Positions 7,544-16,491 of a DNA stretch of 64,000 nt are shown here, one piece after another. Each line of letters begins with the position of its first letter. Position 1 is the first letter of the stretch. Under the pieces are notes generated by a model. It did no database searches. It saw only the letters and a program-made list of their open reading frames with translations, and was not told where the DNA came from. The position numbers were made by a program, and so were the translations under genes. The stretch lies in the NCBI GenBank assembly GCA_963801715.1, contig CAWDGB010000018.1:44639-108638 (forward strand), written 5' to 3'. The DNA is from CAVVJA01 sp963801715 (GTDB taxonomy: Bacteria; Actinomycetota; Actinomycetes; Mycobacteriales; Jatrophihabitantaceae).

Positions 7544-10195
7544 TCAGAACCCGCGCAACCGGCGCGGCCCACTGTCAGCCCGCGGCACCGACGGCGCCAC
7601 GCGGGCCATGGCCGTCAGGACCGATACGCCGGACGGCGCGGCTACGCCCGTCAGCCGCAGCTCGACGACTTCGGGTAATTCGTCGGACAGCGCGGACACG
7701 CGCAGCGCCAGCTCGGCGAGTGCGCTCGTGTCGGCCGGCGGCTCGCCGTCATAGCCGGTCAGCAGCGGAGCCGCTCTCGGGCCGGTGATCAGTGCCGACG
7801 CGTCGGCAGTGGTCAACGGCACGACCGCGTAGGCCCGGTCGCCGAGGAGCTTGGTAGCGACGCCGCCCACGCCGAACGACACCAGGGCTCCGAACGAACG
7901 ATCGTCCTGCAAGTCCATCACCACGTCGCGGCCCCGCGGAGCCATGCGCTGAACGGTGACTGCAGCGTCCGGAGCCAGGTCGAGCGATTCCCATGCCGCG
8001 CGCAGGTCGTCGGGGTTCTGCAGGTGGAGTCGCACTGCATTCCCGGCCCGTAGGGCCACTGGCGAACCGAGGTCTGCGAGCGCCGTCAAAGCCCGCTCGA
8101 TTCCCGAGACATCCGCGGCCGGCACCACGATTACGCCGTATGCGCCGAGCAACCGCACCGTCTCACGATCATCGAGCGCGCGACCGTTGGGCACATCGGC
8201 CAGCGCGGTGTCCACGACGGCCCGGCCGGCCGCGACGTCCACCCCGCTAATTTCCGGCGGCACGTCGGCGGGACGAGCCCGCCATAGCGCGTACCGGACG
8301 GCCCGAGCTAGTGCCCGCACTGCTCGTTCCGGCGACGGGTACGAGGGCACCGAGCCATAGGCCGGCGCCGAATCGCCTGGTGCGGCGAGCGCGGCCGGCA
8401 CTCCGTCAAAGCCCAGAAATGTCGACAGCACGGCTTTGTCGTCACGCACTGCCGCCGCCTCCCGCAGGGCTACCGCGTGCCGCTCACCGGAAACGTGTTG
8501 CAGCGGAGGCACAAACACCGCGATGACCGCGTCGACCTCATCGTCCGTGATCGCGGTGCGAACCGCGGCACCGAGCTGCTCGGGCGAGGTGTCCACCCCG
8601 ACGTCGACGAGTCGGGTCAGCTGCAGTCCCTCGGTGTTACACGCGTCGGAGACCAGGACGGCGAGCGCGGTCGAGTTCCCGACGACGGCCACCCGATCAC
8701 CCGATGGCAATGGTTGCGAAGCGAGCAGCACCGCGACGTCGAACAACTCGCCGAGCGTGTCGACCCGGATCACGCCGGACGCCTCGAACAGGGCTTGGAC
8801 GCTCGCCTCGGGCACGTCGACCGATGTGTGCTGCAGCCCGGCAACCATCGAACCGCGGCCGCTCTTCACCGCCACGATGGGCTTGCGACGACCCAGCCGC
8901 CGAGCGACCCGGACGAACTTGCGCGGATTGCCGAAACTCTCCAGATACAGCAGGGCGAGATCCGTCGCATCGTCGGTCTGCCAATACTGCATCAAATCGT
9001 TGCCGGAAACATCGGAGCGGTTCCCCGCGGACACGAAGGTCGAGACCCCGAGCCCGCGGCGTGCGGCTTCCCCGAGCACGGCAACGCCCAGCGCGCCCGA
9101 CTGGCAGAAGAAACCCGCCCGCCCGTGGGTGGGAAATCGGGGCGCGAGGGTGGCGTTCAGTCGTACCGCGGGATCGGTGTTCACCAAGCCGAGGCAGTTC
9201 GGGCCGACGACCCGCATGCCGTGCGCGCGCGCCGTTTCAACGAGACGGCGCTGGGCCGTCCGGCCGGCCTCCCGCTCGGCGGAGTCGCCGCGTTCGCCAA
9301 AGCCACCGCTGACGACCACGAGCCCGTGGACGCCCTTGTGCCCGCACTGCTCGACCACGTCGAGCACGGACGATGCGGGTACCGCGATGACCGCGAGCTC
9401 GATCGGATCGGGAACGTCGAGGACGCTCGGGTACGCCCGAACGCCGTGGACGTGATGCGCGTCCGGATTGACCGGGTAGAGCGTGCCGTGCAGACCGGCG
9501 CGCAGCAGATTCCGGAATACGGCGTTGCCGACCTTGCCCTCATCGCTGCTCGCTCCGATGACCGCGACCGAGGCCGGGGACAGCAACCGGGCGATAGACC
9601 GGGCGTCAGCGTGCTGCTCCCGTTCGCGCATGACCGACTCGGTCAGCGGGGTGGAGCGGACGTCAAATTCCAGGTGCACTTCACCGGCCTCGAAGCTTCG
9701 GCTGACCTCGTAGCCGGCGTCGCGAAAGACCCGCAGCATCGCCTGGTTCTCGAGCAACACGACCGCAACGAACCGAGAGAGGCCGCTCTCTTGGGCGGCG
9801 GCGGCCAGGTGTTCCAGCAACACCGAGCCGATCCCCCGGCCCTGATGTTCGTCGGCCACCACGAACGCGACCTCAGCCTCGTCCGTGCCGGGCTCCCGTT
9901 CGTACCGGCCTACGGCGACGACGTTCTCGCCGAGCAGAGCAAGGATCGCGACCCGGTCGTGGTGGTCGACGTGGGTGAACCCGTACAGCTCCTTCTCGGA
10001 GATTCGCGGATGCGCCGAGAAGTACCGCAGGTACCGGGTTCGGCTCGACAGCCGGTCATGGAACGCGACGATCGCATCGGCATCCTCCGGAGTGATCGGT
10101 CGCAGGTGCAGCGTGCCACCATCCGCCGCGACGACGTCGGCCTCCCAGTGCGCCGGGTACGGCGCCGGCTGACTTGGCTCGTCGCGCTCCAGCAT
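7544..10195 (-). CDS. Bifunctional GNAT acetyltransferase / ADP-forming acyl-CoA ligase-like protein (Pat-like)
   Basis: An 883-residue fusion. Residues about 20-185 are a GNAT domain (acetyl-CoA loop 'EHQGRGIGSVLLEHL'). About 205-330 is a CoA-binding Rossmann domain ('SVAVIGASSDEGKVGNAVF'), 330-520 succinyl-CoA-ligase-like flavodoxin domains ('GFFCQSGALGVAVL'), and 660-870 an ATP-grasp subdomain ('FGVGGVATKLLGDRAYA'). The same parts occur in protein lysine acetyltransferase Pat of Salmonella, but there the GNAT domain is C-terminal; here it leads. Such proteins acetylate acyl-CoA synthetases and other targets. Three bases separate it from acuC, so writer and eraser are probably coexpressed. 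No key motif is visibly lost. Confidence 0.87.
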   Translation of the reverse strand: MLERDEPSQPAPYPAHWEADVVAADGGTLHLRPITPEDADAIVAFHDRLSSRTRYLRYFSAHPRISEKELYGFTHVDHHDRVAILALLGENVVAVGRYEREPGTDEAEVAFVVADEHQGRGIGSVLLEHLAAAAQESGLSRFVAVVLLENQAMLRVFRDAGYEVSRSFEAGEVHLEFDVRSTPLTESVMREREQHADARSIARLLSPASVAVIGASSDEGKVGNAVFRNLLRAGLHGTLYPVNPDAHHVHGVRAYPSVLDVPDPIELAVIAVPASSVLDVVEQCGHKGVHGLVVVSGGFGERGDSAEREAGRTAQRRLVETARAHGMRVVGPNCLGLVNTDPAVRLNATLAPRFPTHGRAGFFCQSGALGVAVLGEAARRGLGVSTFVSAGNRSDVSGNDLMQYWQTDDATDLALLYLESFGNPRKFVRVARRLGRRKPIVAVKSGRGSMVAGLQHTSVDVPEASVQALFEASGVIRVDTLGELFDVAVLLASQPLPSGDRVAVVGNSTALAVLVSDACNTEGLQLTRLVDVGVDTSPEQLGAAVRTAITDDEVDAVIAVFVPPLQHVSGERHAVALREAAAVRDDKAVLSTFLGFDGVPAALAAPGDSAPAYGSVPSYPSPERAVRALARAVRYALWRARPADVPPEISGVDVAAGRAVVDTALADVPNGRALDDRETVRLLGAYGVIVVPAADVSGIERALTALADLGSPVALRAGNAVRLHLQNPDDLRAAWESLDLAPDAAVTVQRMAPRGRDVVMDLQDDRSFGALVSFGVGGVATKLLGDRAYAVVPLTTADASALITGPRAAPLLTGYDGEPPADTSALAELALRVSALSDELPEVVELRLTGVAAPSGVSVLTAMARVAPSVPRADSGPRRLRGF

Positions 10196-10198
10196 GGA

Positions 10199-11377
10199 TC
10201 AGTCGCGGGGGTCGTGCGGATCAAGGCCGAGTAGCGGGAACGCGGCCTGCCGGGTGGCCGCGATCGCCCGATCCAGCCACGAATCGCCACCGGGCACCCA
10301 CGGATCGATCGATAGCACGCGGCCTTCGGCCAGCTCACCCATCCGCTCGGGCGGGCGCTCCGGCCGGCGACGACGCACCATCGCGATCCACGACGCCGGA
10401 ATCGCGGTCAGCGGATCGACCGGGCGTCCGGAGATCTCGGCGATCAAATGGGTCCAGGTGCGCGGAACGCACCGCACCACTCCGTATCCCCCGCCGCCGA
10501 AGGAGAGCCACCGCCCACCGGTCACCTCGTGGGCAAGGCCGTGCAAGGACTGGATCGCGGCCCGCTGACCGTCGACCGTCAACTCCAAGTTCGCGAGCGG
10601 GTCCTCGTGATGGGTATCGCACCCGCATTGGGTCACGAGGACATCCGGAGCAAACGCCCGCACCGCACCGGGCACGACCGCATGAAACGCCCGCAGCCAA
10701 CCCTGATCGTCAGTACCTGGCGGCAATGCGACGTTGATCGAGGACCCCACCCCTTCGCCCCGACCGAGCTCGGACGGCATACCGGTGCCTGGAAAGAGCG
10801 TCCGCGGGTCCTGATGCAGGCTGATGGTCAAGACCCGCGGGTCGTCGTAGAAGGCGGCCTGGACGCCGTCGCCGTGGTGCACGTCGATATCGACATAAGC
10901 GACCCGCTGCGCGCCGCCCGCCAAGAGCCGTCGGATCCCCAGCACCGCGTCGTTGAAAACGCAGAATCCCGAGGCATAGCCGCGCATCGCGTGATGCAGC
11001 CCGCCGGCGATGTTCAGCGCGTGCTCGACGGCACCCGATGACACCACATCGGCGGCAGTCAGAGAGCCACCGGCGACAAGCGCCGACGCGTCGTACATCC
11101 CGCTGAAGACGGGATCGTCGTCGGTGCCAAGTCCGTAGCCGCTGAACGTCGGATCCTCGCTGGCCGCCGCAACCGCATCGAGGTAGTCAGCGTCATGGGC
11201 AACGAGCAATTCCTCGCGCGTGGCCAGCCGCGGCGCGACGACCTCCACGGCGTCGAACACGCCGAGTTCGCTGGCGAGGGCGATCGTGAACTCGAGCCGG
11301 ATCGGGTTCAGCGGATGGTTGCCGAAGTTATAGCCGAGGACCCCCTCGTCCCAGACGACGCTGGCGCGGCAACTCAT
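10199..11377 (-). CDS. acuC: Acetoin-utilisation-type protein deacetylase AcuC (histone deacetylase fold)
   Basis: A 392-residue zinc-dependent deacetylase of the HDAC superfamily. Metal and catalytic motifs are visible: 'GLHHAM' (catalytic His region), 'VAYVDIDVHHGDGVQAAFY' (Asp/His zinc ligands), 'QCGCDTHHEDPLANLELT' and 'GGGGYGVVR' (active-site Tyr). Opening residues 'VVWDEGVLGYNFGNHPLNP' are typical of AcuC. In Bacillus subtilis AcuC removes acetyl groups placed by AcuA on acetyl-CoA synthetase; here it lies directly upstream of a GNAT/acyl-CoA-ligase protein, which fits the same reversible switch. It is separated from metB by only 6 bp, so it may share a transcript with it. Confidence 0.9.
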   Translation of the reverse strand: MSCRASVVWDEGVLGYNFGNHPLNPIRLEFTIALASELGVFDAVEVVAPRLATREELLVAHDADYLDAVAAASEDPTFSGYGLGTDDDPVFSGMYDASALVAGGSLTAADVVSSGAVEHALNIAGGLHHAMRGYASGFCVFNDAVLGIRRLLAGGAQRVAYVDIDVHHGDGVQAAFYDDPRVLTISLHQDPRTLFPGTGMPSELGRGEGVGSSINVALPPGTDDQGWLRAFHAVVPGAVRAFAPDVLVTQCGCDTHHEDPLANLELTVDGQRAAIQSLHGLAHEVTGGRWLSFGGGGYGVVRCVPRTWTHLIAEISGRPVDPLTAIPASWIAMVRRRRPERPPERMGELAEGRVLSIDPWVPGGDSWLDRAIAATRQAAFPLLGLDPHDPRD

Positions 11378-11383
11378 GGGCGG

Positions 11384-12523
11384 CTAGCTCAATGCCTGGG
11401 CAAGGTCAGCGATGAGGTCGTCCGCATCCTCGATGCCCACGGACAGCCGGACGAGGTCGCCCGGCACCTCCAGCATGGAACCGGCCACGCTCGCGTGCGT
11501 CATCCGTCCAGGGTGTTCGATGAGCGACTCGACGCCGCCGAGCGACTCACCCAACGTGAACAGTGACGTGAGCGCGCACACCTTCAGCGCCGCCTCTTCG
11601 CCGGCCCGCAAGGTGAACGACACCATGCCGCCGAATCCGCGCATCTGCCGAGCGGCGACCTCGTGGCCCGGGTGATCCGGCAGCCCGGGGTAGTACACCC
11701 GGCTGATCGCCGGATGGCCGAGCAGGTAGGTCGCGACACGGTCGGCGTTGGCGCAGTGCCGGTCCATGCGCACCCCGAGCGTCTTCAGGCCACGCAACAC
11801 CAGCCACGCGTCGAACGGGCCGGCGATCGCGCCCATGGCGTTCTGGTGGAACGTCAGTTCCTGCGCGAGTTCGGGGTCGGCGGTCACCAGCGCCCCACCG
11901 ATCACGTCGGAATGGCCGCCGAGGTACTTCGTCGTCGAGTGCACGACGACGTCCGCTCCATGGGCGATGGGCTGCTGCAAGTAGGGCGTGGCGAACGTGT
12001 TGTCGACAACGAGCCGGGCCCGCACGTCGTGGGCGAGCTGGGCCAGTGCGGCCAGGTCCGCGATACCGAGCAACGGGTTCGTCGGCGTCTCACACCAGAT
12101 GACCCGGGTGCGTGGCCGGACCGCAGCGCGCACCGCATCTCGATCCCGGAGTGGCACTGCCGTGTGCTCCAGTCCCCAGCGGTCCAGCACCCGCGCGACC
12201 AGGCGGAACGTCCCGCCATACGCGTCGTCCGGCAGCACGACGTGGTCGCCGGGACGGCACACGGTTCGTAGCAAGGTGTCTTCGGCGGCAAGCCCGGAGG
12301 CAAAGGCCAGGCCGCGTGCGCTGTCAGCCTCGAGCGCCGCGACCGCCACTTCCAGCGCGGTCCGGGTGGGGTTTGCGCTGCGGCTGTACTCGTATCCGCC
12401 GCGCAGGCCGCCGACCCCGTCCTGCTTGTAGGTCGAGGTCGCGTAGATGGGCACGGTGACGGCGCCGGTCAGCGGGTCGGGCTCCTGACCCGCGTGGATG
12501 GCCCGGGTGTTGAAGCCGGTCAT
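11384..12523 (-). CDS. metB: Cystathionine gamma-synthase / trans-sulfuration PLP enzyme
   Basis: A 379-residue Cys/Met-metabolism PLP enzyme (fold type I). The PLP lysine lies in 'VVHSTTKYLGGHSDVIGGA', with 'YEYSRSANPTR' and 'ETPTNPLL' as other active-site segments. It uses O-acetyl- or O-succinylhomoserine and cysteine to make cystathionine; cystathionine gamma-lyase is hard to separate by sequence. Its neighbour is cystathionine beta-synthase, as in the M. tuberculosis Rv1077-Rv1079 region, so the pair covers transsulfuration. I keep the ATG at 12523. Confidence 0.88.
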   Translation of the reverse strand: MTGFNTRAIHAGQEPDPLTGAVTVPIYATSTYKQDGVGGLRGGYEYSRSANPTRTALEVAVAALEADSARGLAFASGLAAEDTLLRTVCRPGDHVVLPDDAYGGTFRLVARVLDRWGLEHTAVPLRDRDAVRAAVRPRTRVIWCETPTNPLLGIADLAALAQLAHDVRARLVVDNTFATPYLQQPIAHGADVVVHSTTKYLGGHSDVIGGALVTADPELAQELTFHQNAMGAIAGPFDAWLVLRGLKTLGVRMDRHCANADRVATYLLGHPAISRVYYPGLPDHPGHEVAARQMRGFGGMVSFTLRAGEEAALKVCALTSLFTLGESLGGVESLIEHPGRMTHASVAGSMLEVPGDLVRLSVGIEDADDLIADLAQALS

Positions 12524-12583
12524 CCGCTCACCGTAGCCGCGCGGGCGCCGCGGGCCGTCGGCCCCGTGCCCAGTAAGACGAAC

Positions 12584-13957
12584 TCAACCGTCTGAACCGG
12601 CGAGATGGCCGAGCAGGTCCTGCCGGGTGATCACTCCCGTCGGCTTGCCGTCGACGTGGACAAGCAGAGCGTCCGCGGTGGACAGGGCCGATACCGCGTC
12701 GGTCACCGACTCACCCGACCCGATGATCGGGAGTGGAGGCGCCATGTGCCGTTCGAGCGCATCCGCCAGCGCTGCTGTGCCCTTGAACAACGCGTCCAGC
12801 AGCTGCTTCTCGCCGACCGAGCCGACCACCTCGCCGGCCGTGATCGGCGGTTCGGCCCGCACGACCGGCACCTGCGATACGCCGTACTCGCGCAGGATGT
12901 CGATTGCCTCGCGCACGGTCTCGTTCGGGTGGGCATGGACGAGCGCAGGCGTCTCGCCCGATTTCGCCCGCAGCACGTCACCTACCGTGGTCTGACCCGG
13001 TGCGCGCAGAAAGCCGTAGTCCGACATCCAGGCGTCGGAGAAGATCTTCGAGAGGTACCCGCGACCACCGTCCGGTAGCAGCACGACGACCAGATCGTCC
13101 GAGCCGAGGTTCGCAGCCGCGCGGAGCGCAGCGACGACCACCATGCCGCACGAACCGCCGACGAGCAGGCCCTCTTCTCGGGCGAGCCGCCGGGTCATCG
13201 CGAACGAGTCGCTGTCGGTTACCGCGATGATCTGGTCGCACATCGTTCGGTCGAACGTCGCCGGCCAGAAGTCCTCGCCGACACCTTCGACGAGGTACGG
13301 GCGTCCGGTGCCGCCGGAATACACCGAGCCTTCCGGATCGGCACCGATCACGCAGATCCGTCCGCTGGATGCTTCCTTCAGGTAGCGCCCGACGCCACTG
13401 ATCGTGCCGCCGGTGCCCACCCCGGCGACGAAGTGAGTGACCCGGCCCTCGGTCTGGTCCCATATCTCCGGGCCGGTCGTCTCGTAGTGGGACAGCGGGT
13501 TGTTCGGATTCGCGTACTGGTTCGGCTTCCAAGCGCCCGGTATCTCGCGAGTCAGGCGGTCCGACACCGAGTAGTACGAGCGCGGATCATCCGGGGCTAC
13601 CGCAGTGGGACACACGACCACCTCGGCCCCATAGGCCCGCAGCGTGTCGATCTTGTCGCCACTGACCTTGTCCGGGCAGACGAACACGCAGCGATATCTG
13701 CGCTGCTGGGCGACAATCGCGAGGCCGACGCCCGTGTTCCCGGACGTCGGTTCGACGATCGTCCCACCCGGTCGCAACTCGCCTGACTCTTCGGCGGCTT
13801 GGATCATCCGCACCGCGATGCGGTCCTTCACCGAACCGCCGGGATTGACGTACTCGACCTTGGCCACCAGGGTCGGTGATAGCCCGGCCGTGACCGTTCG
13901 GAGCCGGACGAGTGGGGTGTTGCCGATCAGATCAACCACCGATTCGTAGTAGGCCAC
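12584..13957 (-). CDS. cbs: Cystathionine beta-synthase
   Basis: 457 residues from a GTG at 13957, reading 'AYYESVVDLIGNTPLVRL' after the start. This start gives a length close to M. tuberculosis Rv1077 (464). The open frame extends to 14176 but the added part overlaps the divergent esterase gene and is unconserved. PLP lysine sits in 'NPGGSVKDRIAVRM'; 'EPTSGNTGVGLA' and 'GTGGTISGVGRYL' bind the cofactor. Residues about 335-455 carry a CBS-domain pair ('AHPNETVREAIDILREYGVS', 'GVITRQDLLGHLAG'). It condenses serine and homocysteine into cystathionine. Confidence 0.92.
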   Translation of the reverse strand: MAYYESVVDLIGNTPLVRLRTVTAGLSPTLVAKVEYVNPGGSVKDRIAVRMIQAAEESGELRPGGTIVEPTSGNTGVGLAIVAQQRRYRCVFVCPDKVSGDKIDTLRAYGAEVVVCPTAVAPDDPRSYYSVSDRLTREIPGAWKPNQYANPNNPLSHYETTGPEIWDQTEGRVTHFVAGVGTGGTISGVGRYLKEASSGRICVIGADPEGSVYSGGTGRPYLVEGVGEDFWPATFDRTMCDQIIAVTDSDSFAMTRRLAREEGLLVGGSCGMVVVAALRAAANLGSDDLVVVLLPDGGRGYLSKIFSDAWMSDYGFLRAPGQTTVGDVLRAKSGETPALVHAHPNETVREAIDILREYGVSQVPVVRAEPPITAGEVVGSVGEKQLLDALFKGTAALADALERHMAPPLPIIGSGESVTDAVSALSTADALLVHVDGKPTGVITRQDLLGHLAGSDG

Positions 13958-14011
13958 GTCGCCGAGGCTAATCTCGGGGCAGGCCGGCATACAGAAGGCA
14001 GGAGGTTTGGC

Positions 14012-15028
14012 ATGGGGCGGGCCAGCCGCGCGAGCCGCATCGCGGCGTACGGCGGCGGTGGGCTCGGCGCCCTCGGCCTCGGCGTCGGTGCGACCGTCTA
14101 CGGTCTGCTGGTCGGCCAATCCCGGCTGGCCCGGCGTCGCATTCCAGCTCCGGAGTCGGATCCGCCGGCCGCGCACGACACGATCTGGGCTGCGCCCGAT
14201 GTCCCGGTCGATCGGGATCCGATCACGGTGGCCTGGCTGGGCGATTCGCTGGCGGCCGGTTACGGCGTTTATCGCGACGTCGACACGCCGGCAGTGCGCA
14301 GTGCGCGGGCCCTGTCAGCTATCGCCCATCAGCCCGTGCGGATCGCGAATGTCGCCGTCGTGGGCTCGGAATCGTCCGAACTCGAGGAGCAGGTCGCTCG
14401 GCTGTCCGAGCCACCCGATATCGCCGTGATCGTGATCGGGGCCAATGACGTGACCCATCGGATCAAGCCCAAGGACGCCGTTCGTCATCTCGCGGCCGCC
14501 GTGCAAGACCTGCGCGCAATGGGAGCCGAGGTCGTCGTCGGGACCTGCCCCGATCTCGGCACGATCCGCCCGATCGGCCAGCCGCTGCGCACCCTGGTCC
14601 GACGGATGTCGCGCAATCTCGCCGCGGCGCAGACGATCGCCGTCGTGGAGGCAGGCGGCCGCACGGTGTCGCTCGGCGACCTGCTCGGTCCGCTGTTCGC
14701 GAGCCGCGACGACCTGTTCAGCGACGACAAGTTTCACCCGTCCGCGGAGGGGTACGCCGAGGCGGCGGACGCGTTGTTTCCGTCGGTCTTGGACGCGCTC
14801 GGCATCTACACCGATAGCCGGAGCGCTACTCCGCTTGCGCTGCGCCGGACTCGGCCGGTCGCTCGTGCGGCGGCGACAGCAGCCATGCATCCAGGTACCG
14901 AGGTCGTCGCGACTGAGTTGCACGGCGAACCGGTCGGCCGGCGCGGCCGTTGGGCGCGGATTATTCGTCGCCGGCCGCCCGTCGAGGCCCCGGACCTCGA
15001 ATCGGTGACGGCGACCACCGACGCCTGA
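14012..15028 (+). CDS. Exported SGNH/GDSL-type esterase (Rv1075c-like)
   Basis: A 338-residue hydrolase with an N-terminal hydrophobic signal or anchor ('GGLGALGLGVGATVYGLLVG'). Block I 'AWLGDSLAAGYGV' holds the catalytic serine, block III reads 'VIGANDVTH', and block V 'DKFHPSAEGYAEAAD' supplies the Asp and His. A clear AGGAGG ribosome site lies at 14000-14005. It is divergent from cbs and followed by a thiolase, the arrangement of Rv1074c-Rv1077 in M. tuberculosis, where Rv1075c is an exported GDSL esterase. Its natural ester substrate is unknown; the C-terminal 70 residues are basic and look disordered. Confidence 0.87.
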   Translation: MGRASRASRIAAYGGGGLGALGLGVGATVYGLLVGQSRLARRRIPAPESDPPAAHDTIWAAPDVPVDRDPITVAWLGDSLAAGYGVYRDVDTPAVRSARALSAIAHQPVRIANVAVVGSESSELEEQVARLSEPPDIAVIVIGANDVTHRIKPKDAVRHLAAAVQDLRAMGAEVVVGTCPDLGTIRPIGQPLRTLVRRMSRNLAAAQTIAVVEAGGRTVSLGDLLGPLFASRDDLFSDDKFHPSAEGYAEAADALFPSVLDALGIYTDSRSATPLALRRTRPVARAAATAAMHPGTEVVATELHGEPVGRRGRWARIIRRRPPVEAPDLESVTATTDA

Positions 15029-15059
15029 CAGCTCGCCGGGCTGGTGGGACGATCGGAGC

Positions 15060-16283
15060 ATGCCCGCGCCCGAAGCCGTCATCGTCGCGACCGCTCGATC
15101 CCCGATCGGACGGGCCGCCAAAGGTTCGCTGGTCGAGATGCGTCCGGATGACCTCGCCGCCGGAATCGTCAGGGCAGTGCTTGACAAGGTGCCCGCCCTC
15201 GACCCGCATGAGATCGACGACCTGCTCCTCGGGTGCGGCCTGCCGGGCGGAGAGCAGGGCTTCAACCTGGCCCGCGTCGTCGCCGTCTCCCTCGGTTACG
15301 ACGAGCTGCCGGGAGCGACGATCACCCGTTATTGCTCCTCCTCGCTGCAGACGACCCGGATGGCGATGCATGCGATCCGGGCCGGCGAGGGCGACGTGTT
15401 CGTCTCGGCCGGCGTCGAGACCGTGTCCCGGTTTGCCCGCGGGAACTCCGACACGTGGCCGGGCACGCACAACCCGATATTCGCCGAGGCCGAGGAGCGA
15501 TCGGTCGAGGCCGCCCAGGGTGGCACGACCTGGCACGATCCTCGCGAGGACGGCCTGCTTCCGAACATCTACCTGGCGATGGGCCAGACCGCGGAGAACC
15601 TGGCTCAGCTCAAAGGCATCACCCGCGAGGACATGGACCACTTCGGCGTGCGGTCGCAGAACCTGGCCGAACAGGCAATCGCAGCCGGCTTCTGGGCTCG
15701 GGAGATCACGCCGGTGACGACGCCGAGCGGAAAGGTGGTCTCAGCCGACGACGGGCCACGACCGGGCGTGACGTATGACGCCGTGTCGCAGCTGAAGCCG
15801 GTGTTCCGCCCGGACGGGCGCATCACGGCGGGCAACTGTTGCCCCCTCAACGACGGCGCCGCCGCCCTGGTCGTGATGAGCGACCGGAAGGCTGCCGAGC
15901 TAGGGATCACCCCGCTGGCTCGCATCATCGCTACCGCGGTGTCGGCCCTGTCGCCGGAGATCATGGGGCTCGGTCCGGTCGAGGCCTCTCGGCGAGTGCT
16001 CGCCCGAGCCGGGATGACCATCGACGACGTCGACCTGGTGGAGATCAACGAAGCCTTCGCCGCCCAGGTCATCCCGTCCTACCGCGAGTTGGGCATCGAC
16101 CTCGACCGGTTGAACGTCAACGGCGGAGCGATCGCGGTCGGGCACCCATTCGGGATGACCGGGGCACGCATCACGACGACTCTTATCAACTCACTGCAGT
16201 GGCACGACAAGCAGATCGGGCTGGAGACGATGTGCGTCGGTGGCGGGCAGGGCATGGCCATGCTGTTGGAACGGCTTTCGTAG
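15060..16283 (+). CDS. Acetyl-CoA C-acyltransferase (thiolase, FadA3-like)
   Basis: A 407-residue thiolase. The nucleophilic cysteine is in 'ITRYCSSSLQTTRMA', the catalytic His in 'GGAIAVGHPFGMTGAR' and the second Cys in 'METMCVGGGQG'-like 'TMCVGGGQGMAML'. It cleaves 3-ketoacyl-CoA (beta-oxidation) or condenses acetyl-CoA. It is 32 bp downstream of the SGNH esterase and matches the position of fadA3 (Rv1074c) in M. tuberculosis. The ATG at 15060 is preceded by 'cggagc', a weak ribosome site. Confidence 0.92.
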   Translation: MPAPEAVIVATARSPIGRAAKGSLVEMRPDDLAAGIVRAVLDKVPALDPHEIDDLLLGCGLPGGEQGFNLARVVAVSLGYDELPGATITRYCSSSLQTTRMAMHAIRAGEGDVFVSAGVETVSRFARGNSDTWPGTHNPIFAEAEERSVEAAQGGTTWHDPREDGLLPNIYLAMGQTAENLAQLKGITREDMDHFGVRSQNLAEQAIAAGFWAREITPVTTPSGKVVSADDGPRPGVTYDAVSQLKPVFRPDGRITAGNCCPLNDGAAALVVMSDRKAAELGITPLARIIATAVSALSPEIMGLGPVEASRRVLARAGMTIDDVDLVEINEAFAAQVIPSYRELGIDLDRLNVNGGAIAVGHPFGMTGARITTTLINSLQWHDKQIGLETMCVGGGQGMAMLLERLS

Positions 16284-16448
16284 CCGGGCTGCTGCAGGCC
16301 GCCGTCTCGTCGGTCCACTGGGCAAGAACATGCGTCGCTTCGTGCGCACTCCTGGGACAGCCGCCCACTCCTGAGCGTCTCGCCCGCCCCACTGGCACCA
16401 TGAGCGCGCGGGAAGCTACGCATGCCACATAGTGGCGAGCGCATGACT

Positions 16449-16478
16449 TGGCCCCGCCGCCAAAAGACGACGGGGCCA
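16449..16478. terminator. Hairpin terminator between convergent genes
   Basis: TGGCCCCGCCG and CGACGGGGCCA form an 11-bp stem with one mismatch around an 8-nt A-rich loop. It sits between the ends of the thiolase (plus) and the Bax-inhibitor-like gene (minus), so it can serve both directions. No long T tract follows on either side. Confidence 0.65.
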
Positions 16479-16491
16479 GAGTGCTGAGCGG

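Noticed and set aside
8477..10234. Plus-strand 585-codon frame opposite the Pat-like gene
   Set aside because: The minus strand encodes a full GNAT and acyl-CoA-ligase protein; the plus frame is a GC-rich shadow.
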